From JBHWPB01 sp043424675 (GTDB lineage Bacteria; Bacillota; Bacilli; Lactobacillales; Carnobacteriaceae_A), in NCBI GenBank assembly GCA_043424675.1, contig JBHWPB010000130.1:1-16132 (forward strand): a stretch of 16,132 nucleotides of DNA, read 5' to 3'. Made by a program: the position numbers and the translations under genes. Below the pieces are notes generated by a model. It ran no database searches, was not told the DNA's origin, and saw only the letters and a program-made list of their open reading frames with translations. This document shows, piece after piece, positions 1-7,628 of the stretch (position 1 is its first letter; each line of letters opens with the position of its first letter).

Positions 1-6
1 AGCTCT

Positions 7-735
7 GTGAAACTAGTAGTAACCAAAAATCGCAAAGAAGGCAGTCAGATTGTTTTTGATTTTCTCTATGATCAAATTAAAAACAATGGGGTCCAAAGCT
101 TAGGACTAGCTACGGGAAGTACACCTGAAGGCGTCTATCAATTGCTTGCTGAGAGCGATCTCGACTTTTCTGATAAAGTTTCGATAAACTTGGATGAATA
201 TCAGGGGTTAGAAGATGAGCACCCGCAAAGTTATCATTATTTTATGAAAGAACATTTATTACAATATAAACCTTTTAAAGAAAGCTATGTGCCCGACGGA
301 ACTGGAAGCGAAGAAAAAGTTGTGAAAGAGTATGAGGACATACTTGAAAAGCATCCGATCAATATACAGCTTCTAGGGATTGGAGTCAACGGGCATATTG
401 GATTCAATGAACCTGGCACGCCTTTCGATTCACGTACTCATAGAGTCCGTTTAGCTGAGGAAACGATTGAAGCGAACAAAAGATTCTTCGATAATAAGGA
501 AGAGGTCCCTAAGTGTGCTTATACTATGGGTCTTGGGACTATCATGGAAGCGGACCAGATTGTTCTAATGGCTTTTGGTGAAGGGAAAGCAGAGGCAATT
601 CATAAAGCTTTAGAAGGCCCCGTCACGACAGAAGTTCCAGCCAGCATTCTTCAGCGCCACAACAACTTATTGGTTGTGGTAGATGAAGAAGCTGCTCGAG
701 ATTTAAGCCAAGAGACACTAAAAAAATATCGTTAA
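7..735 (+). CDS. nagB: Glucosamine-6-phosphate deaminase
   Basis: The enzyme converts glucosamine 6-phosphate to fructose 6-phosphate plus ammonia, the step that sends amino sugars into glycolysis in the cytosol. The 242-residue product is full length for the short Firmicutes form of NagB. Visible landmarks are the sugar-phosphate loop LGLATGSTPEG (about 32-42), NLDEY with Asp63 as the expected catalytic base, and GIGVNGHIGFNEPG (124-137) carrying His130 and Glu135 of the catalytic relay. Asn128 replaces the Asp found in the E. coli enzyme, as is usual in the short Gram-positive class. The start is a GTG only six bases from the window edge, so its ribosome binding site and promoter are not visible. 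Alignment of the N-terminus (MKLVV...) with known NagB proteins supports this start. A strong hairpin terminator follows directly, so this is the last gene of its transcript. Confidence 0.96.
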   Translation: MKLVVTKNRKEGSQIVFDFLYDQIKNNGVQSLGLATGSTPEGVYQLLAESDLDFSDKVSINLDEYQGLEDEHPQSYHYFMKEHLLQYKPFKESYVPDGTGSEEKVVKEYEDILEKHPINIQLLGIGVNGHIGFNEPGTPFDSRTHRVRLAEETIEANKRFFDNKEEVPKCAYTMGLGTIMEADQIVLMAFGEGKAEAIHKALEGPVTTEVPASILQRHNNLLVVVDEEAARDLSQETLKKYR

Positions 736-737
736 TG

Positions 738-786
738 AAAATCTCTTCATTTTATAAGTCAGAAACTTATATTATGAAGAGATTTT
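738..786. terminator. Compound convergent terminator between nagB and yigZ
   Basis: An outer 13-bp stem (738-750 with 774-786, core ATCTCTTCAT/ATGAAGAGAT) encloses an inner 7-bp stem (TATAAGT 753-759 with ACTTATA 765-771). Only a TT/TT mismatch separates the two. The right arm ends in a T-run and the left arm begins with an A-run, so the hairpin can stop nagB on the plus strand and the minus-strand yigZ, whose stop codon lies about 40 bases downstream. Confidence 0.85.
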
Positions 787-827
787 TTAATTATCATGAA
801 TTGGGGACACTTTTCATCGCCCATTTT

Positions 828-1466
828 TTATCCTGACTGTGGAATTTCAATGTATCGTTCGTCTCCGAGCTCATATTCGCCTTGGGCGCTGAGCCAGCCG
901 GTTGTGAGTTCTTTAAACTCAGCCACTTCATCAGTATCTGCGAAACAGATAAAAGTGACTTTATCGGTATATTCAATATCTGCTAAATGATATTTTGAAT
1001 TCTGCAATTCATTTTCAAGCTTGCCGCTTAAGGTATAATCGACCGTGAGACGTATTTCTTGCTGGAGACGGCGTTCGACCACTCCTAAAGCATCTACTGC
1101 ATCGTTGACGACGCCGCCATAAGCACGGATGAGTCCGCCTGCGCCCAGTTTCTTTCCACCGAAGTAACGCGTGACGACAGCCGTCACATACTGCAGTTCT
1201 CTTTTTTTGAAAATTTCCAGCATAGGAATCCCAGCTGTTCCGCTCGGTTCTCCATCATCTCTTGCACGCTGGATCTCATTATGATCGCCGATCTGATAAG
1301 CTGAACAGTTATGGGTCGCGTCGCGGTGTTCTTCTTTGATCTGTTGAATGAAGTCAATGGCTTCTTCTTCTGTCTGGGTACGTTTAAGGTGAGCAATAAA
1401 GCGAGACTTTTTAATCTCGACTTCATGAGTTCCTTCCTTTTGTATCGTTCGATAACTTTTTAACAT
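828..1466 (-). CDS. YigZ/YvyE (IMPACT, UPF0029) family protein
   Basis: The family is related to eukaryotic IMPACT. Its bacterial members have no firmly established biochemical role. The 212-residue product has the N-terminal UPF0029 domain with DDGEPSGTAG (70-79) and RYFGGKKLGAGGL (100-112), followed by a ferredoxin-like C-terminal domain from about residue 138. The frame stays open upstream to 1577. I place the start at the ATG at 1466-1464 because the family proteins begin here (MLKSYRTI...) and an AAAGGA ribosome binding site lies just upstream. The extra 37 codons would have no family counterpart. The gene is divergent from the DegV gene and convergent with nagB. Genes of this family are often found divergent from comFA or degV in streptococci and relatives, which matches this context. 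Confidence 0.93.
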   Translation of the reverse strand: MLKSYRTIQKEGTHEVEIKKSRFIAHLKRTQTEEEAIDFIQQIKEEHRDATHNCSAYQIGDHNEIQRARDDGEPSGTAGIPMLEIFKKRELQYVTAVVTRYFGGKKLGAGGLIRAYGGVVNDAVDALGVVERRLQQEIRLTVDYTLSGKLENELQNSKYHLADIEYTDKVTFICFADTDEVAEFKELTTGWLSAQGEYELGDERYIEIPQSG

Positions 1467-1494
1467 CACTTTGTTCCTTTCATCTCTTTGTAGT

Positions 1495-1503
1495 AGTATA
1501 GCA
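1495..1503 (-). promoter_or_regulatory. Extended -10 promoter for yigZ
   Basis: Read on the minus strand the sequence is TGCTATACT, an extended -10 element about 30 bases upstream of the chosen yigZ start. No good -35 hexamer is seen at 16-18 bp (ATGCGG lies there), as is common for extended -10 promoters. The position supports the internal start codon chosen for yigZ. Confidence 0.45.
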
Positions 1504-1560
1504 AAGAGAGCTGTATTCCGCATCCATTCTTGTCTGACCTTTAGGCGACCAGTTGAATTT

Positions 1561-1590
1561 ATGACAACCTTAAACATAAAATAGTAAAAT
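1561..1590 (+). promoter_or_regulatory. Possible sigma-A promoter for the DegV-family gene
   Basis: ATGACA (1561-1566) and TAAAAT (1585-1590) are separated by 18 bp and lie 35-64 bases upstream of the start codon. Both hexamers are close to consensus but not perfect. Confidence 0.4.
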
Positions 1591-1624
1591 TGAGAACGAT
1601 AGTTAAGATTTTAGGGGGAAAATT

Positions 1625-2488
1625 ATGAAGATCGCATTAGTAACAGATACAGTAAGTAATCTCAGTATTGAAGAAGCTGAAAAATTAAATATCCACTTAG
1701 TCCCATTGAACGTGCATTTTGGCAAAGAGTCTTATAAAGACCTTTATGAATTAGAGACGGCCGATTTCTATAAAAAAATGGCGGAAGAAGAGGAACTGCC
1801 CAAAACATCCCAGCCTGCTATAGGAGAGTTCATAGAAGTCTATAAGGCATTGCTTGAGGATTATGATCACATCTTGAGTATCCATGTGGCAGGGGAATTG
1901 TCTGGCACCTTTGCGTCAGCTCAGGCTGCTGCCAGAGAAGTGGAAGCTGGGCGTATAACGGTGTATGATTCCAGACATGTCTCTGTGCTGCAAAAAAATA
2001 TTGTTTTAGAAGCACGGCGTTTGCTTGATAAAGGTTGGAAGGTGGATGAAATTCTGGCTCGTTTAGATAAAATAAGTGACTATACGCGAGGGTATGTTGC
2101 TGTAGAAACCCTTGAAAATCTTGTGAAAGGTGGTCGCCTCTCTGGGGTAGCGGGAACGGTGGCGAATATTTTACGTATCAAACCTATTTTACTCGTTCAT
2201 CAAGATGAAGTGGTTGCTTATGAAAGGGTCAGAACTATCACAAAAGCAATCAACCGTGTGAAAGAGATTGCAGATGAGAGGATGCAGGAACTCGAAGCAG
2301 AAGGGTTGAGACCGCAGCTGGATATCTTACATGGGGCGGCAGTCGAGTTAGCAGAATCTACGAGAGAAGATTTACTTGAGAAATACCCTGGTCAAGAGAT
2401 CACGATAAATGAAATCAGTCCAGTAGTCGGGGTGCATGCTGGGCCAGGAGCTTTAGGCATCGTTGTTTCTGTACGTTTTGACGATTGA
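1625..2488 (+). CDS. DegV/FakB family fatty-acid-binding protein
   Basis: DegV-family proteins bind a fatty acid. The FakB subclass presents it to the FakA kinase, making acyl-phosphate for membrane lipid synthesis. The 287-residue product has the usual family length and begins with the typical MKIALVTDTVSNL. Conserved lipid-binding and phosphate-facing motifs visible are KTSQP (60-64), GELSGTFASA (90-99), GGRLSG (169-174) and HAGPGALG (271-278). The start is supported by the AGGGGGAA ribosome binding site at 1613-1620. The gene is monocistronic, ending in a strong hairpin before comFA. The family assignment is firm. Which fatty acid is bound, and whether this copy works with FakA, cannot be read from the sequence. 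Confidence 0.94.
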   Translation: MKIALVTDTVSNLSIEEAEKLNIHLVPLNVHFGKESYKDLYELETADFYKKMAEEEELPKTSQPAIGEFIEVYKALLEDYDHILSIHVAGELSGTFASAQAAAREVEAGRITVYDSRHVSVLQKNIVLEARRLLDKGWKVDEILARLDKISDYTRGYVAVETLENLVKGGRLSGVAGTVANILRIKPILLVHQDEVVAYERVRTITKAINRVKEIADERMQELEAEGLRPQLDILHGAAVELAESTREDLLEKYPGQEITINEISPVVGVHAGPGALGIVVSVRFDD

Positions 2489-2505
2489 AAATCAAAATAA
2501 ATCTT

Positions 2506-2542
2506 AAAAATCTCTATTCCAAAAAAGGAATAGAGATTTTTT
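2506..2542 (+). terminator. Intrinsic terminator after the DegV-family gene
   Basis: The stem AAAAATCTCTATTCC (2506-2520) pairs with GGAATAGAGATTTTT (2527-2541) across an A6 loop and ends in a T-run. The A-rich left arm means it could also act on the minus strand. It separates the DegV-family gene from comFA. Confidence 0.9.
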
Positions 2543-2571
2543 CACGTATGTTTGAGTAACGAGGTGAGAAG

Positions 2572-3945
2572 ATGAAGAAAATAGAACGTCTTTATGGACG
2601 ACTGTTGCTTGAAAGAGAATGGACGGAAGGGCTGGATGCAGGACAGATATCAAACATAAAAACCGCCTGCGAAACTCAGCCGGGGCAAGATGTGTCAGAT
2701 GGAAAACGTCAGTGTAATCGCTGCTTAACTTCTAAACCTGCTAACTTTCATGAAATACCCTGCCGGACGTGTTCTCCTTGTTATTACTGCGAAGCTTGTC
2801 TGAGGATGGGGATCGTCAGATCATGCAGCGTCCTCTATCACCTCAAAGAAAGGAATGAATTTGCGAGATTAAAAGAGCCGCTCCTCGCTTGGTCGGGCGA
2901 ACTGTCCAAACAGCAAGCCCAAGCTTCAGAAGAAATCAAAGATTCCATGCGACAACATGCCACACATTTAGTCTGGGCGGTGACAGGGGCAGGAAAAACG
3001 GAGATGTTGTTTGAAGGAATTGCCGATGCTTTACAGGCAGGAAAAAGAGTAGCGATCGCTTCACCGCGTATGGATGTCTGCCGGGAGCTGGAACCGAGAA
3101 TTCAAGCTGCTTTCCCAACTGTTCCTTTAATCACGCTTCATGGTGAGATGGAGGAAGACTATCGCTACACGCCGCTGCTTATTGCTACCACGCATCAGCT
3201 CATACGCTTTAAAGCAGCTTTTGATGTACTAATTATTGATGAAATTGATGCCTTTCCTTTCTATGGAGATGACATGTTGCATCAAACGGCGATGCGCTCT
3301 GTAAAAGAAGAGGGAGCGCTGATCTACTTGACTGCTACTCCAGACCGTTACCTGATGCAGAGAGTAAAAGAGAATGAAATCGAAGCTTCTATCTTGCCTG
3401 CCCGTTACCACGGCTACCCTCTGCCCGTCCCTCAACTGATTTGGGCGGGGAATTGGAGAAAAAAATTATTGAAACAGTCTCAACGTCATATCGTTATTAA
3501 AAGTATTGAAAGATTGTTGAGCGAGGGTCGACGTTTTCTCATCTTTCTTCCGCATATTGAATGGATGAAAAAATTTGAAAAAATATTAGAAAAATATTTT
3601 TCTGAATACAAGTTTACCAGTGTATCTTCACAAGATCCGGAACGCAAAGAGAAAGTACAAGGGATGAGAGACGAGTATTATGACTTTCTTCTATCGACAA
3701 CTATCCTTGAACGCGGCGTCACGTTTTCAAATATCGATGTGATGGTGATAGGAGCAGAAGACCGTACTTTCAAAGAGGCGGCCCTTGTTCAAATTGCAGG
3801 ACGGGCTGGGCGGTCTCCAGACTACCCGAGCGGTGAGGTTTTGTTTTTTCATGGAGGAAAAACACAAGCGATGAAGCTGGCAATCAAACAGATTGAGGAA
3901 ATGAACCGGCAAGCGAAGGAAAGGCAGTTGCTGAAGGATGTCTGA
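2572..3945 (+). CDS. comFA: ComFA, late-competence DNA helicase/translocase
   Basis: ComFA is the cytoplasmic ATPase that helps drive single-stranded DNA through the ComEC channel during natural transformation. The 457-residue protein has a cysteine-rich zinc-binding region (Cys48, 51, 64, 67, 70, 73, 76, 85) followed by a two-lobe superfamily 2 helicase core. Visible motifs are Walker A AVTGAGKTE (136-144), DEAD-like IIDEID (221-226), motif III LTATPD (253-258), and motif VI QIAGRAGRS (407-415). The ribosome binding site GAGGTGAG lies just before the ATG. The last eight bases overlap the start of comFC, so the two are translationally coupled. No competence-specific (ComX/CIN box or ComK box) site was identified upstream with any confidence. 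The reading frame and all motifs are intact. Confidence 0.95.
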   Translation: MKKIERLYGRLLLEREWTEGLDAGQISNIKTACETQPGQDVSDGKRQCNRCLTSKPANFHEIPCRTCSPCYYCEACLRMGIVRSCSVLYHLKERNEFARLKEPLLAWSGELSKQQAQASEEIKDSMRQHATHLVWAVTGAGKTEMLFEGIADALQAGKRVAIASPRMDVCRELEPRIQAAFPTVPLITLHGEMEEDYRYTPLLIATTHQLIRFKAAFDVLIIDEIDAFPFYGDDMLHQTAMRSVKEEGALIYLTATPDRYLMQRVKENEIEASILPARYHGYPLPVPQLIWAGNWRKKLLKQSQRHIVIKSIERLLSEGRRFLIFLPHIEWMKKFEKILEKYFSEYKFTSVSSQDPERKEKVQGMRDEYYDFLLSTTILERGVTFSNIDVMVIGAEDRTFKEAALVQIAGRAGRSPDYPSGEVLFFHGGKTQAMKLAIKQIEEMNRQAKERQLLKDV

Positions 3946-4630
3946 GTGTCTTTGGTGCAAGAAAGCTATCACACCGAACCTTTCCTTATTCTCCCTCTTT
4001 TCCTTTCGAGTGATTGCTTCTTCTTATCGCTGTCAGAGTTGCGAAAACTCTCTGCAGAAATTGAATCAAAGTCTGCAGTGTCCCGGTTGTGCGCGTTCCC
4101 AAGAAAGCAGCGAGATGTGTAGAGATTGCGAACGTTGGAACTTGCATTACCCAAACCGTGTCTTGAAACATCAGAGCCTCTTTCAATATAATGATTTCTT
4201 TAAAGAGATTCTGAGCGCCTATAAATACAGTTGCGATTTTCGTCTGCGCTATTTTTTTGTAGCAGACTTGAAAGTGGCACTGAAACCTTTTCTCAAAACC
4301 CACAGCTTCGTCCCCATCCCCATATCAGCTCACAGTTTTCAAAAACGAGGCTTCAACCAGATTGCCAGTTTGTTGGATGCGGCGGCGCTTCCTTATGAGA
4401 ATTTGTTGATAAATCAAAACGCGACTAATCAATCTCTTAAGACAAGGAAGGAGAGGATGGAAACGTCACAGTATTTTAGAATTTCAGAAGAAGCTCAAGC
4501 GATTCCCCTTCATAAAAAATATCTCTTGATCGATGATGTTTACACGACGGGACGAACGCTCTATCATGCGCGCGACCTTCTGGTAGAAGCGGGTGCAGAA
4601 GAAGTTTTAACTTTTACACTCGCGCGCTGA
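3938..4630 (+). CDS. comFC: ComFC/GntX-type phosphoribosyltransferase-fold competence protein
   Basis: ComFC partners ComFA in DNA uptake. Its fold is that of a phosphoribosyltransferase, but no reaction is firmly established. The 230-residue protein starts with a zinc-ribbon-like region with CxxC pairs at Cys4/Cys7, Cys32/Cys35, Cys48/Cys51 and Cys61/Cys64. It then shows RGFNQ (137-141) and the PRPP-binding signature LLIDDVYTTGRT (196-207) near the C-terminus, in the order usual for the family. The start ATG lies inside the last codons of comFA (8-base overlap in another frame), which is the typical arrangement of this pair. The next gene starts 87 bases later and has its own ribosome binding site. 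Confidence 0.94.
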   Translation: MSECLWCKKAITPNLSLFSLFSFRVIASSYRCQSCENSLQKLNQSLQCPGCARSQESSEMCRDCERWNLHYPNRVLKHQSLFQYNDFFKEILSAYKYSCDFRLRYFFVADLKVALKPFLKTHSFVPIPISAHSFQKRGFNQIASLLDAAALPYENLLINQNATNQSLKTRKERMETSQYFRISEEAQAIPLHKKYLLIDDVYTTGRTLYHARDLLVEAGAEEVLTFTLAR

Positions 4631-4717
4631 CTCGTCATAAATGATTAGGAATACGGAGCAGGGTTTGCTAATATGATAATAAATGAATATTAATTCTACT
4701 AACTGAGGGGGAAAGAA

Positions 4718-6496
4718 ATGCGCACGATTGAAGGCACGAAAACGATGATTGATGCTGGTCTGGGGGAAATCAGGTGCGATCTAGTAATTAAAAATGTGAA
4801 ATTGGTGAATGTGTATTCGCAAGAAATTTATGAGACAAAAATCTATATCAAAGGAAAGAGGGTTGTTTCGATAGACCCTGAAGCAACTTTAGAAGCGGAT
4901 AAAGAAGTAGAGGGAAAAGGGATGTATGCTCTTCCTGGCTTTATCGACGGCCATATGCACTACTCTTCTTCTATGATCACCCCTGAAGCTATGTCGCAGG
5001 TCATTGTCCCTCAAGGAACAACGACACTCGGGGTAGATTTAATGGAAATCGCAAACGTCGGGGGCAAAGAGATTGTGGAGTTGCTGTTGAAAGGGAAAGA
5101 GGACCTCCCCTACCGGATTGCTACTCAAGTCCCAACTCGTGTCCCTACCGCACCGGGCCTTGAAACGACAGGCGCTGTCATCGATGCAGAGGAATCCTAT
5201 GAGTTACTTCAACAATCTGGCGTTATTTCTTTAGGAGAGATCGCGCCATCCAAAATCCTACAGAGAAATGATGACGAAACGATTCAAAAAATCGTAGATG
5301 CGATCAATATGGGTAAAATCGTAAACGGACACGCAGTAGGCGTCAACACTCAAGAAATCAGCGTGTATGCTGCTGCAGGTATCACGGATGATCATGAACC
5401 GGTCGAATGGGAAGAAGCGCTCGATCGGATGCGCATGGGGCTTGACGTTATGATCAGAGAAGGAAGCGGCGCCCGAAACTTGGATATGTTCGTCACGAAT
5501 GCTTTAGAAAAAGGCTACAGTTTCGATAATACATTCTTCTGCACGGACGACAAACAGATTACCGATATTGCAGCAGAAGGTCATATCAATTACAACGTGA
5601 ACCGTGCGATAGAGTTAGGCGTAGAACCGCTCACAGCGATTACCATGGCAAGTTTGAATGCGGCCAAACATTTCAGAGTAGAGCACGATTATGGGAGTAT
5701 TACACCCGGACGCTTCGCGGATATTATTTTATGTGACTCTATCGAAAAAGTAGAGCCTGAGCAAGTGTATTTTGAAGGCAGAAAAGTTTTTGAAAAAGAT
5801 AAACAGCCGGTTGCAATTATCGAGAGAGAGTTCCCAGATTGGGTCAAAGATACTATTACCTTTAAGAACGAGATTACACCAGATTCATTCACACTTGCAG
5901 CACCTTCAGACGAAAAGTCTGTGAAAATCAATCTGATTGAACTCGTCAAAGATCAAATCGTCAATAAGCATAAAACAGCAACTTTGCCTGTGAGGGATGG
6001 AGAAGTGACCGGAGATCTTGAGCAGGATATTTTAAAGGTTGCCATTGTTGAAAGGTACGGCAAAAACGGCAATGTAGGCGTTTATTTTGTCAAAGGGTTT
6101 ACCTTGGAGCGCGGAGCTTTAGCTTATTCTATGTCCCACAATCACCAGAATGTCTGTGTGATTGGAGAAAACGATGAGGATATGGCACAGGCAGTTAACG
6201 CTGTCAAAGACATGAAAGGGGGGCTGGTCACGGTGATTGATGGAGAAATCATCGAAAAGATGCCGTTGACAATCGGCGGTCTGATGAGCGAAGAAATGGA
6301 GGCTTCTGTCATCGCCGATCAGTTGACTAGAATGAATGAGTCCGCTCGAGAGACAGGCTGTACTTTAGCTGCTCCTTTCATGACTTTAAGCTTTATCGGC
6401 CATCCTGCTATCTCAGAGCTCGGGCCGACAGACAAAGGATTGGTCCATGTCAGCACGCAAGAGTTCATTCCGGTTCTTATCGGTCCCTCTCACTAA
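4718..6496 (+). CDS. Adenine deaminase-like metal-dependent amidohydrolase
   Basis: Adenine deaminase turns adenine into hypoxanthine plus ammonia in purine salvage. At 592 residues this protein matches the AdeC family length and domain order: an N-terminal beta-sandwich strand set, the metal-binding TIM barrel, and the C-terminal adenine deaminase domain (from about 395). Conserved elements are GFIDGHMH (74-81, metal ligands His79 and His81), SLGE (171-174), NGHAVG (203-208), DDHE (224-227), MIREGSGARNL (245-255) and TDD (276-278). The usual PHE motif reads LME here (108-110) and the RHP that normally follows TDD reads KQI. The true substrate is therefore less certain than the family name suggests. 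The start has a GAGGGGGAAAG ribosome binding site. The gene lies between comFC and hpf, where most relatives have no such gene. Confidence 0.85.
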   Translation: MRTIEGTKTMIDAGLGEIRCDLVIKNVKLVNVYSQEIYETKIYIKGKRVVSIDPEATLEADKEVEGKGMYALPGFIDGHMHYSSSMITPEAMSQVIVPQGTTTLGVDLMEIANVGGKEIVELLLKGKEDLPYRIATQVPTRVPTAPGLETTGAVIDAEESYELLQQSGVISLGEIAPSKILQRNDDETIQKIVDAINMGKIVNGHAVGVNTQEISVYAAAGITDDHEPVEWEEALDRMRMGLDVMIREGSGARNLDMFVTNALEKGYSFDNTFFCTDDKQITDIAAEGHINYNVNRAIELGVEPLTAITMASLNAAKHFRVEHDYGSITPGRFADIILCDSIEKVEPEQVYFEGRKVFEKDKQPVAIIEREFPDWVKDTITFKNEITPDSFTLAAPSDEKSVKINLIELVKDQIVNKHKTATLPVRDGEVTGDLEQDILKVAIVERYGKNGNVGVYFVKGFTLERGALAYSMSHNHQNVCVIGENDEDMAQAVNAVKDMKGGLVTVIDGEIIEKMPLTIGGLMSEEMEASVIADQLTRMNESARETGCTLAAPFMTLSFIGHPAISELGPTDKGLVHVSTQEFIPVLIGPSH

Positions 6497-6512
6497 AGCG
6501 GAATGGATTTCG

Positions 6513-6541
6513 TTGTGAAAGAAGGGGCTTTGAGATATAAT
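6513..6541 (+). promoter_or_regulatory. Sigma-A promoter for hpf
   Basis: TTGTGA (6513-6518) and a perfect TATAAT (6536-6541) are spaced by 17 bp. They lie 72-100 bases before the chosen hpf start and just after the upstream stop codon. This gives hpf its own promoter, in line with separate stress or growth-phase control. No sigma-B-type promoter was recognised. Confidence 0.75.
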
Positions 6542-6612
6542 ATTAGTGAGTAAAGAGGATGAGGATTGATCTAAAACTTCATTCTTTATTACTAGAAAGG
6601 GGAGAATGCGTC

Positions 6613-7173
6613 ATGTTAATATATACTATTCGCGGTGAAAATATCGAGGTTACTCCTGCAATCAGAGAGTACGTGGAAAAGAAGGTCAGCAAGGTCGAAA
6701 GATATTTCGATGAAATGCCTGAATCAACCGCCCACGTAAACCTCAGCACGTATCCCGATAACAGTGCGACAGCGGAGGTTACTATTCCTCTACCTTATCT
6801 CACTTTACGAGCTGAAGAGACTTCTGAAGATCTTTACGGCAGTATCGACTTAGTCGTGGATAAGCTGGAAAGACAGGTCAGAAAACACAAGACAAAAATT
6901 AATCGTAAAGCAAGAGAAACAGGGCTTGTTGAACAATCCACCCTAGATGAAGATTTAGGAGAAGGAATTGAAGAAGAGGAAGACCAGCCTTTCGAAGTTG
7001 TTCGTACAAAGAGTTTGAACCTCAAACCGATGTTCGGCGAAGAGGCAATTTTACAGATGGAAATGCTAGGACATGACTTCTTCATTTACGAAGATGCGGA
7101 CACGATGAGCACTAATGTCGTCTACAAAAGAGACGATGGAAATTATGGTTTAATCGAAACAAGCTTAGACTAA
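6613..7173 (+). CDS. hpf: Long-form ribosome hibernation promoting factor
   Basis: Long HPF binds 30S subunits and joins 70S ribosomes into inactive 100S dimers in stationary phase or stress. The 186-residue product has the N-terminal S30AE/RaiA-like domain (1 to about 105, IYTIRGENIEVTPAIREYVE...). An acidic linker (DEDLGEGIEEEEDQ) and the C-terminal dimerisation domain with FEVVRTKSLNLKPM and EEAILQMEMLGHDFF follow. It resembles B. subtilis YvyD throughout. The frame is open from an ATG at 6559, but I choose the ATG at 6613 because homologues begin here (MLIYTIRGEN) and AAAGGGGAG lies eight bases upstream. The gene has its own promoter and terminator and sits upstream of secA, as in many Firmicutes. 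Confidence 0.95.
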   Translation: MLIYTIRGENIEVTPAIREYVEKKVSKVERYFDEMPESTAHVNLSTYPDNSATAEVTIPLPYLTLRAEETSEDLYGSIDLVVDKLERQVRKHKTKINRKARETGLVEQSTLDEDLGEGIEEEEDQPFEVVRTKSLNLKPMFGEEAILQMEMLGHDFFIYEDADTMSTNVVYKRDDGNYGLIETSLD

Positions 7174-7190
7174 TAAGATAACAACTTTAT

Positions 7191-7222
7191 AAAGTGTCTG
7201 TGCTTCGGCGCAGACACTTTTT
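7191..7222 (+). terminator. Intrinsic terminator after hpf
   Basis: The stem AAAGTGTCTGTGC (7191-7203) pairs with GCGCAGACACTTT (7208-7220) around a stable TTCG tetraloop, with one T-G wobble, followed by a T-run. It is a strong terminator that isolates hpf from the downstream genes. Confidence 0.92.
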
Positions 7223-7282
7223 AATGTATTTTGAGACAGTCATTCAGAGCACTATTTAGCACACGTTCTTTAGTCATGCTCC

Positions 7283-7378
7283 AAAGGACTGCATGAGTGA
7301 ATGTTCCAAGAAAATACTCAGAAGCTTTCAGCTTCTTTCCGTTTTTCTCTCCAACCTCTCTCATTCATGATGTCCTTT
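7283..7378. other. Long imperfect inverted repeat in non-coding DNA; possible structured RNA
   Basis: The 232-base stretch 7223-7454 holds no convincing gene. Within it AAAGGAC (7283-7289) pairs with GTCCTTT (7372-7378), and CATGAGTGAATG (7292-7303) pairs with CATTCATG (7362-7369) with a bulge. At the tip AGAAGCT (7320-7326) pairs with AGCTTCT (7330-7336) across TTC. Together they form one long rod of about 96 bases with internal loops. A small hairpin CTAAT/ATTAG (7391-7395 with 7402-7406) follows. I cannot assign it to a known RNA family. A 6S-like rod or the remnant of a short mobile repeat are both possible. Confidence 0.4.
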
Positions 7379-7402
7379 GCCGCACACTCTCTAATCAAAA
7401 AA

Positions 7403-7431
7403 TTAGACTGAGGACTCAAAAGCTTTATAAT
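7403..7431 (+). promoter_or_regulatory. Possible promoter for the small gene and frnE
   Basis: A perfect TATAAT lies at 7426-7431, 24 bases before the small gene's start codon. TTAGAC (7403-7408) at 17 bp is a weak -35 match. The placement is right for a promoter of the small ORF/frnE pair. Confidence 0.45.
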
Positions 7432-7454
7432 AATGATACTAAAGGAGGGCTTGT

Positions 7455-7628
7455 ATGAGTGATAAGAAGATAGAATTAGAGACACTTGCTAATATAGAAA
7501 ACTTGAACATGTCAGATGCATTCGTATGTGATTTTGAGACAGGAGAATGCGGCCCTGTGGCTATAGACAAGATGGAAAATGAAAATAAGGAAGAGGAGCG
7601 TCAAGATGGAGATAACAATATGGTCTGA
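7455..7628 (+). CDS. Small acidic two-cysteine protein of unknown function, overlapping frnE
   Basis: This 57-residue gene begins with ATG behind a near-perfect AAAGGAGGG ribosome binding site (7441-7449) and a TATAAT box. The product (MSDKKIELETLANIENL...) has no signal peptide or membrane segment. A central VCDFETGECGP stretch (24-34) has cysteines at 25 and 32, and the tail is highly charged. It ends 23 bases inside the next gene in another frame, so the two are likely co-translated. The neighbour is a CxxC thiol oxidoreductase, so the cysteine pair might be a redox substrate, a metal site or an interaction motif; that is inference. I do not recognise a family. The strong ribosome binding site and the precise overlap argue against a chance open frame, but short length limits certainty. 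Confidence 0.65.
   Translation: MSDKKIELETLANIENLNMSDAFVCDFETGECGPVAIDKMENENKEEERQDGDNNMV

Noticed and set aside
1467..1577. 37-codon N-terminal extension of the YigZ-family protein
   Set aside because: The family starts at the internal Met, which has its own AAAGGA; the extension overlaps the likely yigZ promoter.
7223..7454. T-box, 6S RNA or tRNA gene in the intergenic stretch
   Set aside because: No T-box TGGNACCGCG motif, no tRNA cloverleaf and no recognisable 6S signature on either strand; kept only as an unassigned structured region.
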